64,000 nucleotides of DNA from positions 124,001 to 188,000 of the forward strand of contig NZ_JAGSOU010000006.1 in NCBI RefSeq assembly GCF_018139985.1. The letters are read 5' to 3'. The notes under the pieces were generated by a model. It did no database searches, had not been told where the DNA came from, and saw only the letters and a list, made by a program, of their open reading frames with translations. The DNA comes from Actibacterium sp. MT2.3-13A. Lineage in GTDB: Bacteria > Pseudomonadota > Alphaproteobacteria > Rhodobacterales > Rhodobacteraceae. How positions within the stretch are numbered: position 1 is the first letter of the stretch; each line of letters opens with the position of its first letter. A program made the position numbers and the translations under genes. Positions 44,228 through 53,770 of the stretch are shown here, piece after piece.

Positions 44228-45009
44228 TCGGACCCCTCGGGGAAGCGCGGATCGGTGCCCACGGGGCGGAAGCGGCGGTCGTAATCGCCCGCGTAGAGGC
44301 AGCTTTCGTCGAAATCCTCGGTGCGAAGGGTGGGGCCCACCAATATCAGCGCGGTGCGCCCGCGCTCCCCGCCGGTAGCCTCTATCAGAGTGGCCAGCGT
44401 GGCCTTGACAACCCGCTGGTCGGGCCATGTGGCGCGCCAGACCACGGCGACAGGGCAGTCGGGGCTGTAATGCGGGGTCAGTTCGGCCACCACCCGCTCC
44501 AGCACATGCACCGAGAGGTGAATGGCCAGCGTGGCGCCGGTGGCGGCGAAATTAGCCAGGGTCTCGCCCTCGGGCATGGCGCTGGCGCGGCCCGAGGTGC
44601 GGGTCAGCACCAGCGATTGTGCGATGCCCGGCAGGGTCAGTTCGGCCCCAAGCGCGGCGGCCGCGGCGGCAAAAGAGGGCACGCCAGGGGTCACGTCATA
44701 AGGGATGGCCATCGCGCGCAGCCGGCGCAGCTGTTCGCCCATGGCCGACCAGACCGAGAGGTCCCCCGAATGCAGCCGCGCCACGTCATGGCCTGCCACG
44801 TGGGCGGCCTCGATCTCGGCCATGATCTCGTCCAGCGACAGCGGCGCGGTGTTCACGATCCGCGCGCCCGGCGGGCAATGTTCGAGCAGCGCCTCGGGCA
44901 CCAGCGAGCCGGCATAGAGGCAGACCGGGCAGGCGGCTATCAGGTCGCGCCCGCGCAGGGTGATCAGGTCGGCGGCGCCGGGGCCTGCGCCGATGAAATG
45001 CACGGTCAT
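44224..45009 (-). CDS. cobM: Precorrin-4 C11-methyltransferase CobM
   Basis: SAM-dependent methylation at C11 to give precorrin-5. 261 residues. [48 protein letters not shown] and [16 protein letters not shown] are the four CobM/CbiF blocks. Overlaps cobE by 4 bp upstream and cobB by 4 bp downstream, so translation is coupled along the row. Confidence 0.96.
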   Translation of the reverse strand: MTVHFIGAGPGAADLITLRGRDLIAACPVCLYAGSLVPEALLEHCPPGARIVNTAPLSLDEIMAEIEAAHVAGHDVARLHSGDLSVWSAMGEQLRRLRAMAIPYDVTPGVPSFAAAAAALGAELTLPGIAQSLVLTRTSGRASAMPEGETLANFAATGATLAIHLSVHVLERVVAELTPHYSPDCPVAVVWRATWPDQRVVKATLATLIEATGGERGRTALILVGPTLRTEDFDESCLYAGDYDRRFRPVGTDPRFPEGSE

Positions 45010-45368
45010 GTGTCGGGTCCTTCTGCGATTGCCGCGGTGGCCATTCCGTCGGCCGAGGCCATGCGCGGCGCCAGCAGCCGCGCGCCGGGTCCGGCGGCGG
45101 CCAGCGCGGCGGCCTCGGCCAGCGAGCCGGTGCCGAATTGCGCCTGCTGGCGGGGGGATTGAGTGAGGGTTTTCTGGGCGGCGAGCTGCGCCGCGGGCAC
45201 CGCGTGCAGCGGCACGCCCAACTCTGCCGCCAGCCGGGCGATCTGCGGCGCGGCGGCCTTGTGCGCGGCGGTGGCGAGCGCCTGCACGGGCGGACCCGCG
45301 AGCCTCAGCGCCTCGCGCAGCGCCTCGACGGGCGCGTGTTTGCGGAAACCGATGCCTGCCACCCTCAT
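45006..45368 (-). CDS. cobE: CobE / CbiG C-terminal-domain protein
   Basis: 120 residues. [20 protein letters not shown] and [20 protein letters not shown] and [10 protein letters not shown] are typical of the CbiG C-terminal/CobE fold. CobE is required for aerobic cobalamin synthesis but its precise task is not settled; CbiG opens the delta-lactone in the anaerobic pathway. It overlaps cobL and cobM by 4 bp on either side. Confidence 0.88.
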   Translation of the reverse strand: MRVAGIGFRKHAPVEALREALRLAGPPVQALATAAHKAAAPQIARLAAELGVPLHAVPAAQLAAQKTLTQSPRQQAQFGTGSLAEAAALAAAGPGARLLAPRMASADGMATAAIAEGPDT

Positions 45369-46552
45369 CGCGTCACGCTCCATTGCGTGATGGGCCGGGC
45401 GCGGTCCCAGCCGCGCATCCGGCCCAGGGGGGCGGCCTCGGCCAGCTCGACGCGCAACAGGCTGCCGCCTCGGGTGGCGTGCCACTGGATCAGCAGCGCC
45501 TCGGTCTCCAGCGTCACCGCGTTGGTGACCAGCCGGGTGCCTTGGGGGAGCCTTTCCCAGAGGCTGGTCAGAACCGCGTCGGAGGCGCCGCCGCCGAGGA
45601 AGACGGCATCCGGCGCGGGCAGGCCGTTCAACGCGCCGGGGGCGGTGCCTTCGATCACCTCGATGCGGTGGCTCAGGCCGAAGCGGGCCGCATTGGCCCG
45701 GATATTGGCGGCGCGGTCGGGGCGAGGCTCGATGGCCAGCGCGCGGGTGCCGGGCGCCGAGAGGGACCATTCGACCGAGACCGCCCCCGATCCCGCGCCG
45801 ATATCCCACAGAAGCTGTCTCGGCCGGGGGGTTAAGGCAGAAAGCGTCAGCGCGCGGACGGGGCGCTTGGTGATCTGGCCGTCATGGGCGAACAGGTCGT
45901 CAGGCAGGCCACTGGCGCGGGGCAGGCCGGGCGCGCCTTGCGCCTCGATGGCGACGGCCACGGGGGCGGAGACCTCGGCCAGATCGAAGCTTTCGGCGCG
46001 GCCGTGGTGCAGGCGCTCGCGCGGGCCGCCCAGGGCCTCCAGAACGGTCAGGGCGGAGGGGCCGAAGCCCTGCGCGGTCAGCCATCCGGCCAGCGCCCCC
46101 GCCGCCGCGCCGTCGCGCAGCAGGCAGATCGCGCGTTCCCCGGGCGCCAGCAGGGGAACCAGCCGCTCGAAGGGCGCGGCGTGCAGGCCGATACAGAGAG
46201 TTTCCTCCAGCCGCCAGCCCAGCCGGGCCGCGGCCAGGGAAAAGGTTGAGGGCGCGGGGAAAGCCTTCCATTCGCCGGGTGCCAGATGCGCGGCCAGCGT
46301 GCCGCCAGCGCCATGCCAGAACGGATCGCCCGAGGCGAGAACGGCCACCTTTTGCCCCCGGCAGGCCAGAACCTGCGAAACCGAGAAGGGCACCGGCCAA
46401 GAGCGTCCGCGCATGCCCGCCTGGGCCAGTTCGAGATGCCGCGGGCCGCCAAAGATCACCTCGGCCCGGTCCAGCGCGGCGCGGCTTGCGCCCGGCAGCC
46501 CGTTCAGGCCATCTTCGCCGATACCGATGATGCTCAGCCAGGGGTCAGACAT
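45365..46552 (-). CDS. cobL: Precorrin-6Y C5,15-methyltransferase (decarboxylating) CobL
   Basis: Bifunctional enzyme, 395 residues. The N-terminal CbiE-like half ([29 protein letters not shown]) methylates C5; the C-terminal CbiT-like half ([20 protein letters not shown]) methylates C15 and decarboxylates the C12 acetate. ATG 46552 is chosen as it begins directly before the conserved block. The start codon overlaps that of cobK on the opposite strand by 2 bp, leaving no intergenic promoter. Confidence 0.95.
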   Translation of the reverse strand: MSDPWLSIIGIGEDGLNGLPGASRAALDRAEVIFGGPRHLELAQAGMRGRSWPVPFSVSQVLACRGQKVAVLASGDPFWHGAGGTLAAHLAPGEWKAFPAPSTFSLAAARLGWRLEETLCIGLHAAPFERLVPLLAPGERAICLLRDGAAAGALAGWLTAQGFGPSALTVLEALGGPRERLHHGRAESFDLAEVSAPVAVAIEAQGAPGLPRASGLPDDLFAHDGQITKRPVRALTLSALTPRPRQLLWDIGAGSGAVSVEWSLSAPGTRALAIEPRPDRAANIRANAARFGLSHRIEVIEGTAPGALNGLPAPDAVFLGGGASDAVLTSLWERLPQGTRLVTNAVTLETEALLIQWHATRGGSLLRVELAEAAPLGRMRGWDRARPITQWSVTR

Positions 46553-47300
46553 GACGCGTATCCTTGTTCTCGGCGGCACGAGTGAGGCCACGAGGCTGGC
46601 CCGCAGCCTGGCCGAGGCGCGGGCCGATGCCGTGTTTTCCTATGCCGGGCGCACGACTGCCCCGGCAGCGCAGCCCTTGCCTACCCGCGTGGGCGGCTTT
46701 GGCGGGGTCGAGGGGCTGATCGACTATCTGTGGCGCGCGAGGATCACTCATGTTGTGGACGCCACCCACCCCTTCGCAGCAAAGATGAGCGCCAATGCTG
46801 TGGCCGCCTGCCGAGAGGCCGGCGTCGCCCTCTGCGCGCTGGAGCGCGCATCGTGGCAGGCCGGGCCGGGGGATGACTGGCAGCATGTACCGGACATGGC
46901 CGGGGCGGTGGCCGCCCTTCCGGACCGGCCTATACGGGTGTTTCTGGCCATCGGGCGGCAAAACCTGCCCGAGTTCGCCGGAAGGCAGCAGCATTTCTAC
47001 CTGCTGCGGCTGGTGGACAGGCCGGAGGGGGCGCTGCCCCTGCCGCGCGCCGAGGCGGTGATCGCGCGCGGCCCCTTCACGCGGGAGGGGGACCGCGCCT
47101 TGCTGGAAGAGCATGCCATCGATCTGGTGGTGGCCAAGAACGCGGGCGGCGCGGGGGCGTGGGCCAAGTTGGACGCGGCGCGTGATCTGGGCCTGCCGGT
47201 GATCCTGATCGACCGGCCCGCGATTCCGGCGCGCAGGGTGCTGGGCCGCGTGGACGAGGTGATGGCTTGGCTGCGTCATTCCGCGCGCCTCGGGGTGTAG
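46551..47300 (+). CDS. cobK: Precorrin-6A reductase CobK
   Basis: NADPH-dependent reduction of precorrin-6A to 6B (dihydro form). 249 residues. ILVLGGTSEATRLARSLAEA, VDATHPFAAKMSANAV, LAIGRQNLPEFAG and VVAKNAGGAGAWAKLDAARD are CobK/CbiJ signatures. It is the only plus-strand gene in the central block: its ATG overlaps the cobL ATG head-to-head and its last 25 bp overlap the cobJ end. Its promoter and SD must lie inside the cobL coding sequence. Confidence 0.95.
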   Translation: MTRILVLGGTSEATRLARSLAEARADAVFSYAGRTTAPAAQPLPTRVGGFGGVEGLIDYLWRARITHVVDATHPFAAKMSANAVAACREAGVALCALERASWQAGPGDDWQHVPDMAGAVAALPDRPIRVFLAIGRQNLPEFAGRQQHFYLLRLVDRPEGALPLPRAEAVIARGPFTREGDRALLEEHAIDLVVAKNAGGAGAWAKLDAARDLGLPVILIDRPAIPARRVLGRVDEVMAWLRHSARLGV

Positions 47301-48013
47301 ACATGGCGCCCGGCGCGGCGGGTGTCGGGATTGCCCAGGATCACCACGGTGCGCATGTCGGCCATCTCGGGCGTGGCTTCGCCCAGCGTGACGGTGGTCA
47401 GTTCCTCGGTCGGTTTCGACACGTCGCGGGCGAAGGAAATCAGCCTCGCGTCGCCGCATTCCTGGCGCAGGATCTGCAGAGCGCGGGCGAATTGATGCGG
47501 GCGGCTTTTCGAACGCGGGTTGTAGAAGGCCATGGCGAAGCCCGCCTGCGCGGCCAGCTTCAGGCGGCGCTCGATCAGCGCCCAGGGCTTGAGGTTGTCG
47601 CTGAGATTGATCGCGCAGAAATCATGGCCCAAGGGTGCGCCCAGCCGGGCAGCGGCAGCCAGCATGGCCGTGATGCCGGGCAGGATGCGGATCTCCAGCT
47701 CCTGCCACTCCGCCGGCCTGGCCTCCAGCGCCTCGAACAGCGCCGAGGCCATGGCGAACACCCCCGGATCGCCTGACGAGACCACGACGACCCGCCGCCC
47801 TTCGGCCGCCATTCGCAGGGCATGGGTGGCGCGGTCGACCTCGACCCGGTTGTCCGAGCCGTGCAGGGTCAGCCCCGGGCGCGGGGCCACGCGGGCGACA
47901 TAGGGGAAATAGCCCACCACGTCGCTGGCCTGCGCCAGCGCGGCCGTGACCTCGGGCGTGACCAGCGCCTCGTCGCCGGGACCCAGCCCGGCAACCGCCA
48001 CCCAGCCGCTCAT
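47276..48013 (-). CDS. cobJ: Precorrin-3B C17-methyltransferase CobJ
   Basis: Ring contraction and C17 methylation of precorrin-3B to precorrin-4. 245 residues. VAVAGLGPGDEALVTPEVTA, GYFPYVARV, VVVSSGDPGVFAMASALFEA, and NPRSKSRPHQFARALQIL are CobJ/CbiH features. Overlaps cobI by 4 bp; last 25 bp are antisense to the cobK end. Confidence 0.96.
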   Translation of the reverse strand: MSGWVAVAGLGPGDEALVTPEVTAALAQASDVVGYFPYVARVAPRPGLTLHGSDNRVEVDRATHALRMAAEGRRVVVVSSGDPGVFAMASALFEALEARPAEWQELEIRILPGITAMLAAAARLGAPLGHDFCAINLSDNLKPWALIERRLKLAAQAGFAMAFYNPRSKSRPHQFARALQILRQECGDARLISFARDVSKPTEELTTVTLGEATPEMADMRTVVILGNPDTRRAGRHVYTPRRAE

Positions 48014-48732
48014 GGTCGCCGCCCCTGTCCATGCACGATGGCGATGCTGAAATAGGGTACGGGACCCTCCACCTTGGCCAGAGGCTGGACGGATTGCCCG
48101 GGCATAGTGCCACGCTCCACCAGCCAGGCGTCGTTCAGCCGCCCGGCACGCTCCAGCGCGCGGCGCAGCTTGGGCAGGTTGCGGCCGATTTTCATCACCA
48201 CCAGCGCGTCGGTATCGGCGGCGCGGCGGGCCAGCTCGATCTCGGGAAGAGTGGCCGTCGCCACGGTCAGCACATCGTCACCCCAGGTGATCGGCTGGCC
48301 GGTCGCGGTCCAGCATCCCGACATGCCGGTGATTCCCGGCACCACCTCGACCGGCACGCGCCCCTGAAGGCGGCTGTGCAGATGCATGAACGAGCCGTAG
48401 AAGAACGGGTCGCCCTCGCACAGCACCACCACCTCCTCGCGCGCGGCCAGATCGGCCAGCCGCCTGGCCCAACCGTCGTAGAAGGCCCCGAGCAGTCGGT
48501 TATACTCGGGGTCGGTGAAGGGTATTTCGGTGGTTACCGGGTATTCCATGGCGTGTTCGGCCGCCTGTGGCGCAATCAGATCCTCGACGATCCGGCGCGC
48601 CTGACCGGCCCGCCCGTCCTTGCGGAAATAGGCCACCTGCCGCGCGTTGCGGATCAGCCTGTCGGCGCGAAGGCTCATCAGATCGGGGTCGCCGGGGCCA
48701 AGCCCCACGCCAATCACCTTGCCCATGCTCAT
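48010..48732 (-). CDS. cobI: Precorrin-2 C20-methyltransferase CobI
   Basis: Makes precorrin-3A with SAM. 240 residues. GVGLGPGDPDLMSLRADRLI, CEGDPFFYGSFMHLHSRL and VPGITGMSGCWTATGQPITW are typical of CobI/CbiL. ATG 48732 overlaps the cobH stop (ATGA); ATG 48726 would start two codons later. Confidence 0.96.
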   Translation of the reverse strand: MSMGKVIGVGLGPGDPDLMSLRADRLIRNARQVAYFRKDGRAGQARRIVEDLIAPQAAEHAMEYPVTTEIPFTDPEYNRLLGAFYDGWARRLADLAAREEVVVLCEGDPFFYGSFMHLHSRLQGRVPVEVVPGITGMSGCWTATGQPITWGDDVLTVATATLPEIELARRAADTDALVVMKIGRNLPKLRRALERAGRLNDAWLVERGTMPGQSVQPLAKVEGPVPYFSIAIVHGQGRRP

Positions 48733-49358
48733 TCCTTCCAGCTGGCCAGCGCGTTGACGGCGGCCACGGTAATGGCCGAGCCGCCCAGCCGCCCTTTCAC
48801 GATCAGCGACGGCGCGGGCAGGTCTTCCATCAGCGCCTCCTTCGACTCGGCCGCGCCGACGAAGCCCACCGGGCAACCGATGATCGCGGCGGGGCGGGGG
48901 CAGGCCGGGTCCTGCAGTATGTTCAGCAGGTGAAAGAGCGCGGTGGGCGCGTTGCCGATGGCCACCACGGCGCCGTCGAGATGAGGGCGCCACAGCTCCA
49001 GCGCTGCGGCGGAGCGGGTGTTGGTCATCGCTTTCGCCATTTCAGGCACGGCAGGGTCGTGCAGGGTGCAGATCACCTTGTTGTCGGCGGGCAGGCGCGA
49101 ACGGGTGATGCCCTCGGAGACCATGCGCGCGTCGCACAGGATCGGTGCGCCCTCCTGCAGGGCTTTGCGCGCAGCCTTGGCCATTCCGGGCGAGAAGCGC
49201 ACGTCGCGTTCCAGCCCGACCAGCCCCGCGGCATGGATCATGCGCACCACGACGGGTTCTTCCTCGGGGGTGAAACGGGCCAGATCAGCCTCGGCCCTTA
49301 TGGTGGCGAAGCTTTGGGTGTAGATCGCCGCGCCGTCGGTTTCATAAAGATGGGGCAT
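48729..49358 (-). CDS. cobH: Precorrin-8X methylmutase CobH
   Basis: Moves the methyl group from C11 to C12 to give hydrogenobyrinic acid. 209 residues. RMIHAAGLVG contains the catalytic His, CDARMVSEGITRSRLPADN and GNAPTALFHLL and GCPVGFVGAAESKEAL are CobH/CbiC hallmarks. The ATG directly adjoins the cobG stop. Confidence 0.97.
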   Translation of the reverse strand: MPHLYETDGAAIYTQSFATIRAEADLARFTPEEEPVVVRMIHAAGLVGLERDVRFSPGMAKAARKALQEGAPILCDARMVSEGITRSRLPADNKVICTLHDPAVPEMAKAMTNTRSAAALELWRPHLDGAVVAIGNAPTALFHLLNILQDPACPRPAAIIGCPVGFVGAAESKEALMEDLPAPSLIVKGRLGGSAITVAAVNALASWKE

Positions 49359-50522
49359 TCAGGGGCCTTTGGTCAGGACATCGGGGTGAGAGGTCAGGTC
49401 ATCGGGGCTCAGGCCGGTCTTGTCTGGCGGGTCGCCGGCGCGGCCATTGCGGATCAGGTCGAAACGGTCGGGGCCGGTGGCCGCCAGGGTTAGCGGGGCG
49501 GGGCCGGGATGGGCGCAGCCCTTGGCGCAGCCCGAGACATGCAGCAGCGCTCCTTGCGGCAGATGCGGGGCCAGCGCGCGTCCCAGCGGCCGGGTGGCAG
49601 ACAGGGCCTGCCGGCAGGCCGGCGCGCCGGGACAGGCCACGATGCGCAGGCGCGGGTCATCGGGCGTGGTGATCAGGCCGGGCATGGCCGGGGCGCGGGC
49701 GGCCCCCTCGATCAGCAGCATTCGCCAGGGCGTGAGGCGCAAAGCGCCCTTCTTGGCCAATGTTGCCAGCGTTTCGGCGCGCATCTGCCCGAATTCCAGA
49801 GCCACGAGCATCCCCTGCACGCAGCGCCCCGGAGCGGGCGGTGCCGAACCGCTGGCACTGGTGCCTGCGGTGAAAGCAGAGGGCAGTGGCGTGCCCTTGT
49901 CCAGATGCGCGGCCATGCGGCCCCGGCCCTGAGGCGCACCGCCGGTATCAACGAACCAGCGGGCCAGGATCAGGGCCAAATCGGCCGCCGAGTCGCGCGT
50001 GACCCGGGCGCCGGTTTCAGCGCCATCGGCCCGGCATATCAGCCCGCCGTCCGCGCCGCGCTCCAGCCGGATATCGGCGGAAGTTGCGCCCAGCAGCGAG
50101 GCGGCGCCGCAATCGACGGCAAAGCCGAACTTGCCGGGGAGGTCGGGCGCGTCTGGCGCAGCCAGCCTCTTGGCCAGGGCGGTGGCAATGCAGTGGCTGT
50201 CATCGCCAGGCGTCCAGAACGGTGTCAGAGCGACATTGCGCCGGGCCTCGGCCTCGGCGCTGGCGTCGATCAGGCCCAGGTCGCGCAGGCCCTCGATCAG
50301 CTCGGGGTGGCTGTCGGCGGTGACGCCCCGCAGCTGGAGATTGGCGCGCGAGGAAAGATCGATCAGCCCGTTGCCATGGCGCAGGGAAAGCGCGGCGATG
50401 CCGGCCGCCTGTTCGGGGCTCAGCCGTGCCAGCCGCGGCCGCACCCGCACCACCAGCCCGTCGCCCGACGCCATCGGATGCAGCGCACCCGGGCACCAGC
50501 CGCGGATCGCGGGGCGGCTCAT
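49359..50522 (-). CDS. cobG: Precorrin-3B synthase CobG
   Basis: Iron–sulfur/flavin-independent monooxygenase of the nitrite/sulfite-reductase superfamily; uses O2 to form the C20 hydroxyl and gamma-lactone of precorrin-3B, the step that defines the aerobic pathway. 387 residues. Cluster cysteines occur in ACPGAPACRQA (as CPGAPAC) and HVSGCAKGCAHP. ATG 50522 overlaps the cobN stop by 4 bp. The middle (Ala/Ser/Gly-rich, about 245–270) is less conserved than the ends. Confidence 0.92.
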   Translation of the reverse strand: MSRPAIRGWCPGALHPMASGDGLVVRVRPRLARLSPEQAAGIAALSLRHGNGLIDLSSRANLQLRGVTADSHPELIEGLRDLGLIDASAEAEARRNVALTPFWTPGDDSHCIATALAKRLAAPDAPDLPGKFGFAVDCGAASLLGATSADIRLERGADGGLICRADGAETGARVTRDSAADLALILARWFVDTGGAPQGRGRMAAHLDKGTPLPSAFTAGTSASGSAPPAPGRCVQGMLVALEFGQMRAETLATLAKKGALRLTPWRMLLIEGAARAPAMPGLITTPDDPRLRIVACPGAPACRQALSATRPLGRALAPHLPQGALLHVSGCAKGCAHPGPAPLTLAATGPDRFDLIRNGRAGDPPDKTGLSPDDLTSHPDVLTKGP

Positions 50523-53500
50523 ACGCCGCCCTCCAGCGCAGCGGCGATGGAATTGCGCCGTGTGGCCCACAGCCCGGCCTTCTGCAGCGAGTGGAAACGG
50601 TCGCGCATGGCCTGCAGGGCCTGCAGGTTTTCCCGCCTCATGAAGGCCACCAGATCCGCGCGCCCCAGCGTGGCCTCGAAATAGAGGTCGAAGAGATGCG
50701 CGGGCACCACGCCTGCCAGATGCGCGAAGGCGGCCATGTGATCGAGCGTCGCCGCGATCTCCGCCGCGCCGCGAAAGCCATGCCGCATCATGGCGCTGGC
50801 CCAATCCGGATTGGCGGCGCGGGCGCGGGTGACGCGGGCGATCTCTTCGCCCAGGTTGCGGGCCGCGGGTGCGTCGGGGCGGGTGGCGTCGAGGTGATAG
50901 AGTGCCGGGGCCTTGGCCCCCAGCCGCGCCATGGCGGCGGCGAATCCTGCCTCATGCGCGGCATAGTCTGAGGCCATCAGAAGATCGGTCTCGGGCAGGT
51001 CCTGAAGATGCACGAAGGCCTCGGCCGATCTGACCCGCGCCTCCAGAGCCTCCCGCGCCGGGGTGGCGGTGCCGCTGGCGTCGATAGCGTGGGAAGAGGC
51101 GTTGAGCCACGCCTCGCCCGCCGCCGCGCGGGCCTCGTCGGAATAGTCCTCCAGCGCGGTGCCCATGTTCAGCCCGTATTGCCCGGGCTTGGGGCCGAAG
51201 ACGCGGGGGGCACTGACGAGATAGGGATTGTCGGCCGCGGCCTCGTCGCGCTGGGCCAGCGCGCCGGTCGCCGCCCCGAACATCTGTGCCAGCCCCGGGA
51301 ACACGTCGCGGAACAGGCCCGAGACGCGGAGCGTCACGTCGATGCGCGGGCGGTTCAGCAGGGCAAGCGGGATCACCTCGAAACCGCTGACCCGTTCCGA
51401 GCCGTTATCCCATTTCGGCGCCAGCCCCGCCAAGTGCAGCGCCATGGCAAATTCCTCGCCCGCTGTACGCATGGTGGCCGAGCCCCAGAGATCGACGACC
51501 AGCCCGCGCGGCCAGTCGCCGTGATCCTGCAAATGCCGGCGCAGCAGTTCCTCGGCCAGTTTCACCCCCTGCGCATGGGCCGCGCGCGAGGGCACGGCGC
51601 GGGGATCGGTGGTGAAGAGGTTGCGCCCCGTGGGCAGGACATCCGCCCGCCCGCGGAAGGGCGAGCCCGAGGGGCCGGGCGCCACGAACCGGCCCGACAG
51701 CGCCGCCAGCAGCCCGGCGCGCTCCTGCGCGCCGCACTCGCCCGCGCCGAACACGTGGAGGCCCTCGCCGAACTGGCTTTCCTTGATGTCGCAGACGAAG
51801 CGGTCGATGCGGGTGATCGCCTCGGCCGGGCTGGTCTCGGGCGCCAAGCCCAGGTCGGCCTCCACCCCGGTGCCCTGCGCCTCGGCCCTTATGTCGGCAA
51901 TCAGCCGGTCGCGCCGCGCGGGGTCGAGCCCGTCTGCGGTGGAATATTCGTCCAGCAGGTGTTCCAGCCGGCCCATCCCCTCGGGCAGCTTGGTCTTCGA
52001 CAGCGGCGGTGGCAGGTGGCCGATGGTCACAGCGCCGATGCGCCGCTTGGCCTGGGCCGCCTCGCCGGGGTCGTTGACGATGAAGGGGTAGATCACCGGC
52101 AGCGCCCCGGTCAGCGCCTCGGGCCAGCAGTCGGAGGACAGGGCCACCGCCTTGCCCGGCAGCCATTCCAGCGTGCCATGGGCGCCGATATGGATCAGCG
52201 CGTCGGTCTGAGCGCGAAGCCACAGGTAAAACGCCACATAACCGTGGCGCGGGGTGCGGGCGAGGTCGTGATAGTCGTCGGCGCGGGTTTGCACCTCGCC
52301 ACGTTCGGGCTGCAGGGCGATGAGGGCCTTGCCCGATCGCAGCGCGGCGAAGCGGAAGGCCCCGTCGCCGAAGGCGGGGTCGTCTTCGGGCGTACCCCAG
52401 GCGACGCGCAGGTCGTCGCGCAATGCCTGCGGCAGGGTCTCCAGCGCATCGAGATAGTCCTGCAACGGCCAGGACAGGGTCTCCGACAAAAGCGTCTGGC
52501 CGAGATCGGGCGTTCCGTCGGTTTCGTAACCTTCGCCGGCAAGCGCCCCGAGAATGGCATTGCAGGAGTCCAGCGCATCCAGCCCCACCGCATGGGCCAG
52601 CTGATGCGCCTTGCGCGGATAGGTCGAGAGCACCAGCGCAATGCGTTTCTGGGCATTCTCCAGCGCGGCCAGCCGGTGCCAGCCCGCCACGCGGTCGGAG
52701 ATGGCGGCGACGCGCGTCGCGTCCGCACGATGGGCGAAACGGCTGTATTCCAGCTCGGGGTCGCGCCTGCCCGGCGATTTGAAACTGGCGACACCGGCGA
52801 AGAGGCGGCCATCGACCTCGGGCAGGACCACATGCATTGCCAGATCGGCGGGCGACAACCCGCGCTCGGCCTCGGCCCAGTCGCGCCTGCGCGCGGTGGA
52901 GAGCGCTACCTGGAACACCGGGCAGCCCGCGGCGTTCAGCGGCGAGGGCGCGCCGTCGGCTCCCTGCGCCGAGAAGGCGGTGGCGTTGACGATGGCGGCA
53001 GGCCGCAGCCGCGCGATCTGGCGGCGCAGCCAGTCGGCGGCGGCGGGTGCCTTGAGGCTGAGGGCGAAGACGCCGTGGGCCTCGAAACCGCGCGCCTCAA
53101 GCGCGCTGATCAGCGCGTCGACCGGATCGGTGTCGGCGGCGGTGAGGTACGAGCGGTAGAAGCTCACCAGCGCCAGCGGTTTGTCCCCAGGCTCCGGCGC
53201 CGGGATGACGCCGACCCCAGGCCGGTAGAACCCCAAAGCGGGCACCGTCTTGGCCCCCGCCACCGGCCCGGCGTAGAGCCCGGCGGCCAGCGCCAGCTGC
53301 GCCAGAGCCGCCTGCGCCGCCACCGCGCCGCCTGCATCGCAAAGCGCGTGCAGTCGCCGCAGCGTGCTTACCGGCAGGGTGGACAATTCGTCCAGCCGCG
53401 TATCCGGCCGCCCGTCCGCGGGCAGAATGGCCAGCGCAATTCCCTGCCGGCGCGCCATGTCCTGAAGCGTGGCTAGCCCGTAGGGCCAATAGCTTTCCCC

Positions 53501-53764
53501 ACCGATCAGCCGCACCAGCACGCCCTTGGCGCCGCTTAGTGTCTGCTCGGCATAGGTGTCGACCGAGAGCGGATGCTTTAGCGCCACCAGATTGGCCAGC
53601 CGCAGCGAGGGCAGCGTCCCGCCCGCCCGGTGCCACCCCGCCGCGAAAGCCCCCAGGTCGCTGTCGGAAAAGGACAGCACCACAAGATCGGCCGGGCTCT
53701 GGCCCAGATCCTGCGGAGTGTCGGCTTCCTCCAGACCGTGGCTTTCGCGAAAGATCACATGCAT
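50519..53764 (-). CDS. cobN: Aerobic cobaltochelatase large subunit CobN
   Basis: Largest subunit of the ATP-dependent CobNST complex that inserts Co2+ into hydrogenobyrinic acid a,c-diamide. 1081 residues, in the shorter range of the family. VRLIGGESYWPYGLATLQDM, HIGAHGTLEWLPGKAVALS, EFAMALHLAGLAPKWD and NPDWASAMMRHGFRGAAEI are typical of CobN/BchH. CobS and CobT, the AAA+ partners, are not encoded in this window. It begins 6 bp after cobW. Confidence 0.97.
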   Translation of the reverse strand: MHVIFRESHGLEEADTPQDLGQSPADLVVLSFSDSDLGAFAAGWHRAGGTLPSLRLANLVALKHPLSVDTYAEQTLSGAKGVLVRLIGGESYWPYGLATLQDMARRQGIALAILPADGRPDTRLDELSTLPVSTLRRLHALCDAGGAVAAQAALAQLALAAGLYAGPVAGAKTVPALGFYRPGVGVIPAPEPGDKPLALVSFYRSYLTAADTDPVDALISALEARGFEAHGVFALSLKAPAAADWLRRQIARLRPAAIVNATAFSAQGADGAPSPLNAAGCPVFQVALSTARRRDWAEAERGLSPADLAMHVVLPEVDGRLFAGVASFKSPGRRDPELEYSRFAHRADATRVAAISDRVAGWHRLAALENAQKRIALVLSTYPRKAHQLAHAVGLDALDSCNAILGALAGEGYETDGTPDLGQTLLSETLSWPLQDYLDALETLPQALRDDLRVAWGTPEDDPAFGDGAFRFAALRSGKALIALQPERGEVQTRADDYHDLARTPRHGYVAFYLWLRAQTDALIHIGAHGTLEWLPGKAVALSSDCWPEALTGALPVIYPFIVNDPGEAAQAKRRIGAVTIGHLPPPLSKTKLPEGMGRLEHLLDEYSTADGLDPARRDRLIADIRAEAQGTGVEADLGLAPETSPAEAITRIDRFVCDIKESQFGEGLHVFGAGECGAQERAGLLAALSGRFVAPGPSGSPFRGRADVLPTGRNLFTTDPRAVPSRAAHAQGVKLAEELLRRHLQDHGDWPRGLVVDLWGSATMRTAGEEFAMALHLAGLAPKWDNGSERVSGFEVIPLALLNRPRIDVTLRVSGLFRDVFPGLAQMFGAATGALAQRDEAAADNPYLVSAPRVFGPKPGQYGLNMGTALEDYSDEARAAAGEAWLNASSHAIDASGTATPAREALEARVRSAEAFVHLQDLPETDLLMASDYAAHEAGFAAAMARLGAKAPALYHLDATRPDAPAARNLGEEIARVTRARAANPDWASAMMRHGFRGAAEIAATLDHMAAFAHLAGVVPAHLFDLYFEATLGRADLVAFMRRENLQALQAMRDRFHSLQKAGLWATRRNSIAAALEGGV

Positions 53765-53770
53765 CGCGCG

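Noticed and set aside
51008-53476. An 822-codon plus-strand frame opposite cobN
   Set aside because: Shadow of cobN; composition is Arg/Gly/His-rich with no motif, while cobN on the minus strand is unmistakable.
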